A DNA stretch of 64,000 bases from Verrucomicrobiales bacterium (GTDB taxonomy: Bacteria > Verrucomicrobiota > Verrucomicrobiia > Verrucomicrobiales > DEV007): contig PBSY01000047.1 of NCBI GenBank assembly GCA_002726915.1, positions 82,545 to 146,544 on the forward strand, in the 5' to 3' direction. The translations under genes were made by a program, and so were the position numbers. Below the pieces are notes generated by a model, which saw nothing but the letters and a program-made list of their open reading frames with translations, ran no database searches and had not been told where the DNA came from. Of the stretch, positions 62,190 through 64,000 are shown one piece after another (position 1 is the stretch's first letter; the number at the start of each line of letters is the position of its first letter).

Positions 62190-64000
62190 ATGAAACTTAC
62201 AATTCTAGCCCTGACCGCTTTTTTGTTCTCTCTTTCATCGGGGCAGGCAATTACTTCGCCCAATCGACCCAATGTTATCCTTATTCTGGCAGATGACCTT
62301 GGATGGGCTGACACCACACTCTACGGCCAGACTAAGCTTTACGAGACGCCCAACCTCGAGCGTCTCGCAGCACGTGGAATGACGTTTAACAATGCGTATT
62401 CCTCCCACCCGCTTTGCTCACCCACCCGCTCCAGCATTCTCAGCGGACAGAACCCGGCCCGAACCGGATTCACCACACCGGGAGGTCACACGAAGGAGGT
62501 TCTCTATGAACCCGTCGCTAAGGCGAGTGGTTCACCCAACCAGAAAAGTAACGTGGTCAAGTCCTCCACCCGACTCGACCCAAGCATGCCAACATTGGCT
62601 GTCGTGCTCAAGAATGCCGGCTACGAGACCGCCCACTTCGGCAAATGGCACCTTGGAGACGGTCCCCACTCGGCACTTAAGTTCGGCTTCGACGTTGATA
62701 TCCCCAACTACAACGGCCCCGGACCCGGTCGCACCTATCTAGCACCCTGGACCATTCCCGGCCTTGAAGGCGAACCCGGCGAGCATATCGAGGACCGCAT
62801 GGCTAAGGAGGCCGTTAGTTGGTTGAAAAACCGTGATCGCACCAAACCATTCTTCATGAACTACTGGCAGTTCTCCGTTCATGCGCCCTTTGGTGCCAAG
62901 CCGGAACTCATTGATCGCTACCGCTCGAAAATTGATCGTACTTCCACTCAGCAATCTCCTACCTACGCCGCCATGTTACATTCGATGGACGATGCTATCG
63001 GCACTCTGCTGGACGCTATCGATGAGGAGGGAATCGCCAACGAAACCATCATCCTTTTTACCTCCGACAATGGTGGCAACCAGCACTGTGGCCTCGAAGA
63101 GACCGACATCAACGGCGAAACCTTCATCACACCCGTCACCAGCAACGCGCCACTCCTTGGAGGCAAAGGCAACATCCACGACGGAGGGATCCGCGTACCT
63201 GGCATCGTCGTTTGGCCTGGCATCACAGAGTCGGGGTCACGTAACGACACTCGCGTCCAGTCGACTGATCTTTATCCAACCATTCTCAGTATGCTGAAAA
63301 TCAATCCTCCAGCGAATCATCCCATCGACGGTGTCGATTTCTCGGTCGCCCTCGGTGGAGAGGAGCTCGAGCGGGCACCTATGTTCACCTATGTACCGAG
63401 CTACGGCAACACTCCCAAATGGTTGCCACCGTCGATGGCTGTGCATCATGGTAGGTGGAAACTGATTCGAACCTTTCACCACGGTAAGAACGGTGCTCAT
63501 CAATTTCGTCTCTACGACGTGGAGAATGACATTGGAGAGACCAAGAACCTCGCTGCAGAGCAACCCGAAACCGTTCAGCGACTCGACGCCCTAATCGACG
63601 ATTTTATTGCCGAAGTTGAGGCCGTCGTTCCTACCGCCAATCCGAACTTCAACCCCGTCCAGTTCGATGCCTCCAAGATCGGCATCCAGGCCGGCGGACT
63701 CAAGATGCCATCGGCAACCAAGACATCCCGTCAGCCTATCACCATGACCACGGTCAAGGATCCAGCCCTCCAAGGTTGGATTGCGCGAAATGCAGAGATC
63801 ACCTCTGACTCGACCCGGATCGTCATTAAAAGCGTCGGCCGCCATTCCTTTCTCGCCACCAACAAGGTCCGCAGCGAGGGAGCCACCGAAGTGAAACTGA
63901 AGATCCGTGGTGACGGTGAAGGCAGTCTTCAATGGCGCACCGAAGATCAGGAGAAATTCCTTGAAACTCAGTCGGAGTTATTCACGGTGAAAGGAAACGA
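62190..64000 (+). CDS. Sulfatase (3' end beyond window)
   Basis: Manual translation from ATG 62190: MKLTILALTAFLFSLSSGQAITSPNRPNVILILADDLGWADTTLYGQTKLYETPNLERLAARGMTFNNAYSSHPLCSPTRSSILSGQNPARTGF; CSPTR motif; absent from the ORF track, apparently because it is open at the window end. Confidence 0.93.
   Translation, partial: MKLTILALTAFLFSLSSGQAITSPNRPNVILILADDLGWADTTLYGQTKLYETPNLERLAARGMTFNNAYSSHPLCSPTRSSILSGQNPARTGFTTPGGHTKEVLYEPVAKASGSPNQKSNVVKSSTRLDPSMPTLAVVLKNAGYETAHFGKWHLGDGPHSALKFGFDVDIPNYNGPGPGRTYLAPWTIPGLEGEPGEHIEDRMAKEAVSWLKNRDRTKPFFMNYWQFSVHAPFGAKPELIDRYRSKIDRTSTQQSPTYAAMLHSMDDAIGTLLDAIDEEGIANETIILFTSDNGGNQHCGLEETDINGETFITPVTSNAPLLGGKGNIHDGGIRVPGIVVWPGITESGSRNDTRVQSTDLYPTILSMLKINPPANHPIDGVDFSVALGGEELERAPMFTYVPSYGNTPKWLPPSMAVHHGRWKLIRTFHHGKNGAHQFRLYDVENDIGETKNLAAEQPETVQRLDALIDDFIAEVEAVVPTANPNFNPVQFDASKIGIQAGGLKMPSATKTSRQPITMTTVKDPALQGWIARNAEITSDSTRIVIKSVGRHSFLATNKVRSEGATEVKLKIRGDGEGSLQWRTEDQEKFLETQSELFTVKGN

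Overview
The window looks like chromosomal DNA from a Planctomycetes/Verrucomicrobia-type bacterium. The lineage is inferred from the DUF1549/DUF1553 + DUF1501 pair, the FecR/LamG anti-sigma protein and the sulfatases; no 16S gene is visible.

Layout, left to right:
- 1-5.4 kb: C-terminus of an ECF sigma factor, a FecR/LamG protein, and the DUF1549/1553 and DUF1501 genes, closed by a perfect terminator.
- 5.6-11.1 kb: hybrid histidine kinase, TatD, GNAT, M32 carboxypeptidase, and a degenerate trypsin-fold protein.
- 11.2-29.3 kb: a long minus-strand str-S10-spc-alpha ribosomal protein run (rpsL to rpsD), ending in a clear terminator right after rpsD. tuf, rpsN, rpmD, adk, infA, rpoA and rplQ are not at their usual places. 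A secreted coiled-coil protein is inserted between rpsS and rplV. Several ribosomal proteins carry unusual extensions (S5, S11, S3, L3, and L22 fused to a helix-hairpin-helix domain).
- 29.6-31.3 kb: a decayed tRNA-Met copy, a 55-bp near-perfect inverted repeat, two small paralogous lipoproteins, possible structured RNA, and an intact tRNA-Met.
- 31-54 kb: housekeeping genes (AEC transporter, MBL hydrolase, recN, dnaJ, grpE, PP2C/STAS pair, mazG, rsmE, gltB, DASS transporter, TMEM43-like protein, leuS, nucleoid-associated protein).
- 54.5-64 kb: a polysaccharide-degradation neighbourhood (PL7-like lyase, two sulfatases, SASA esterase, transglutaminase/FGE-like fusion).

No CRISPR array, transposase, integrase, rRNA or recognisable defence system was found. 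The best candidates for something undescribed are the tRNA/inverted-repeat segment, the S10-operon insertion, the L22-HhH fusion and the transglutaminase/FGE-like protein. All family calls come from reading motifs by eye; no database search was run.
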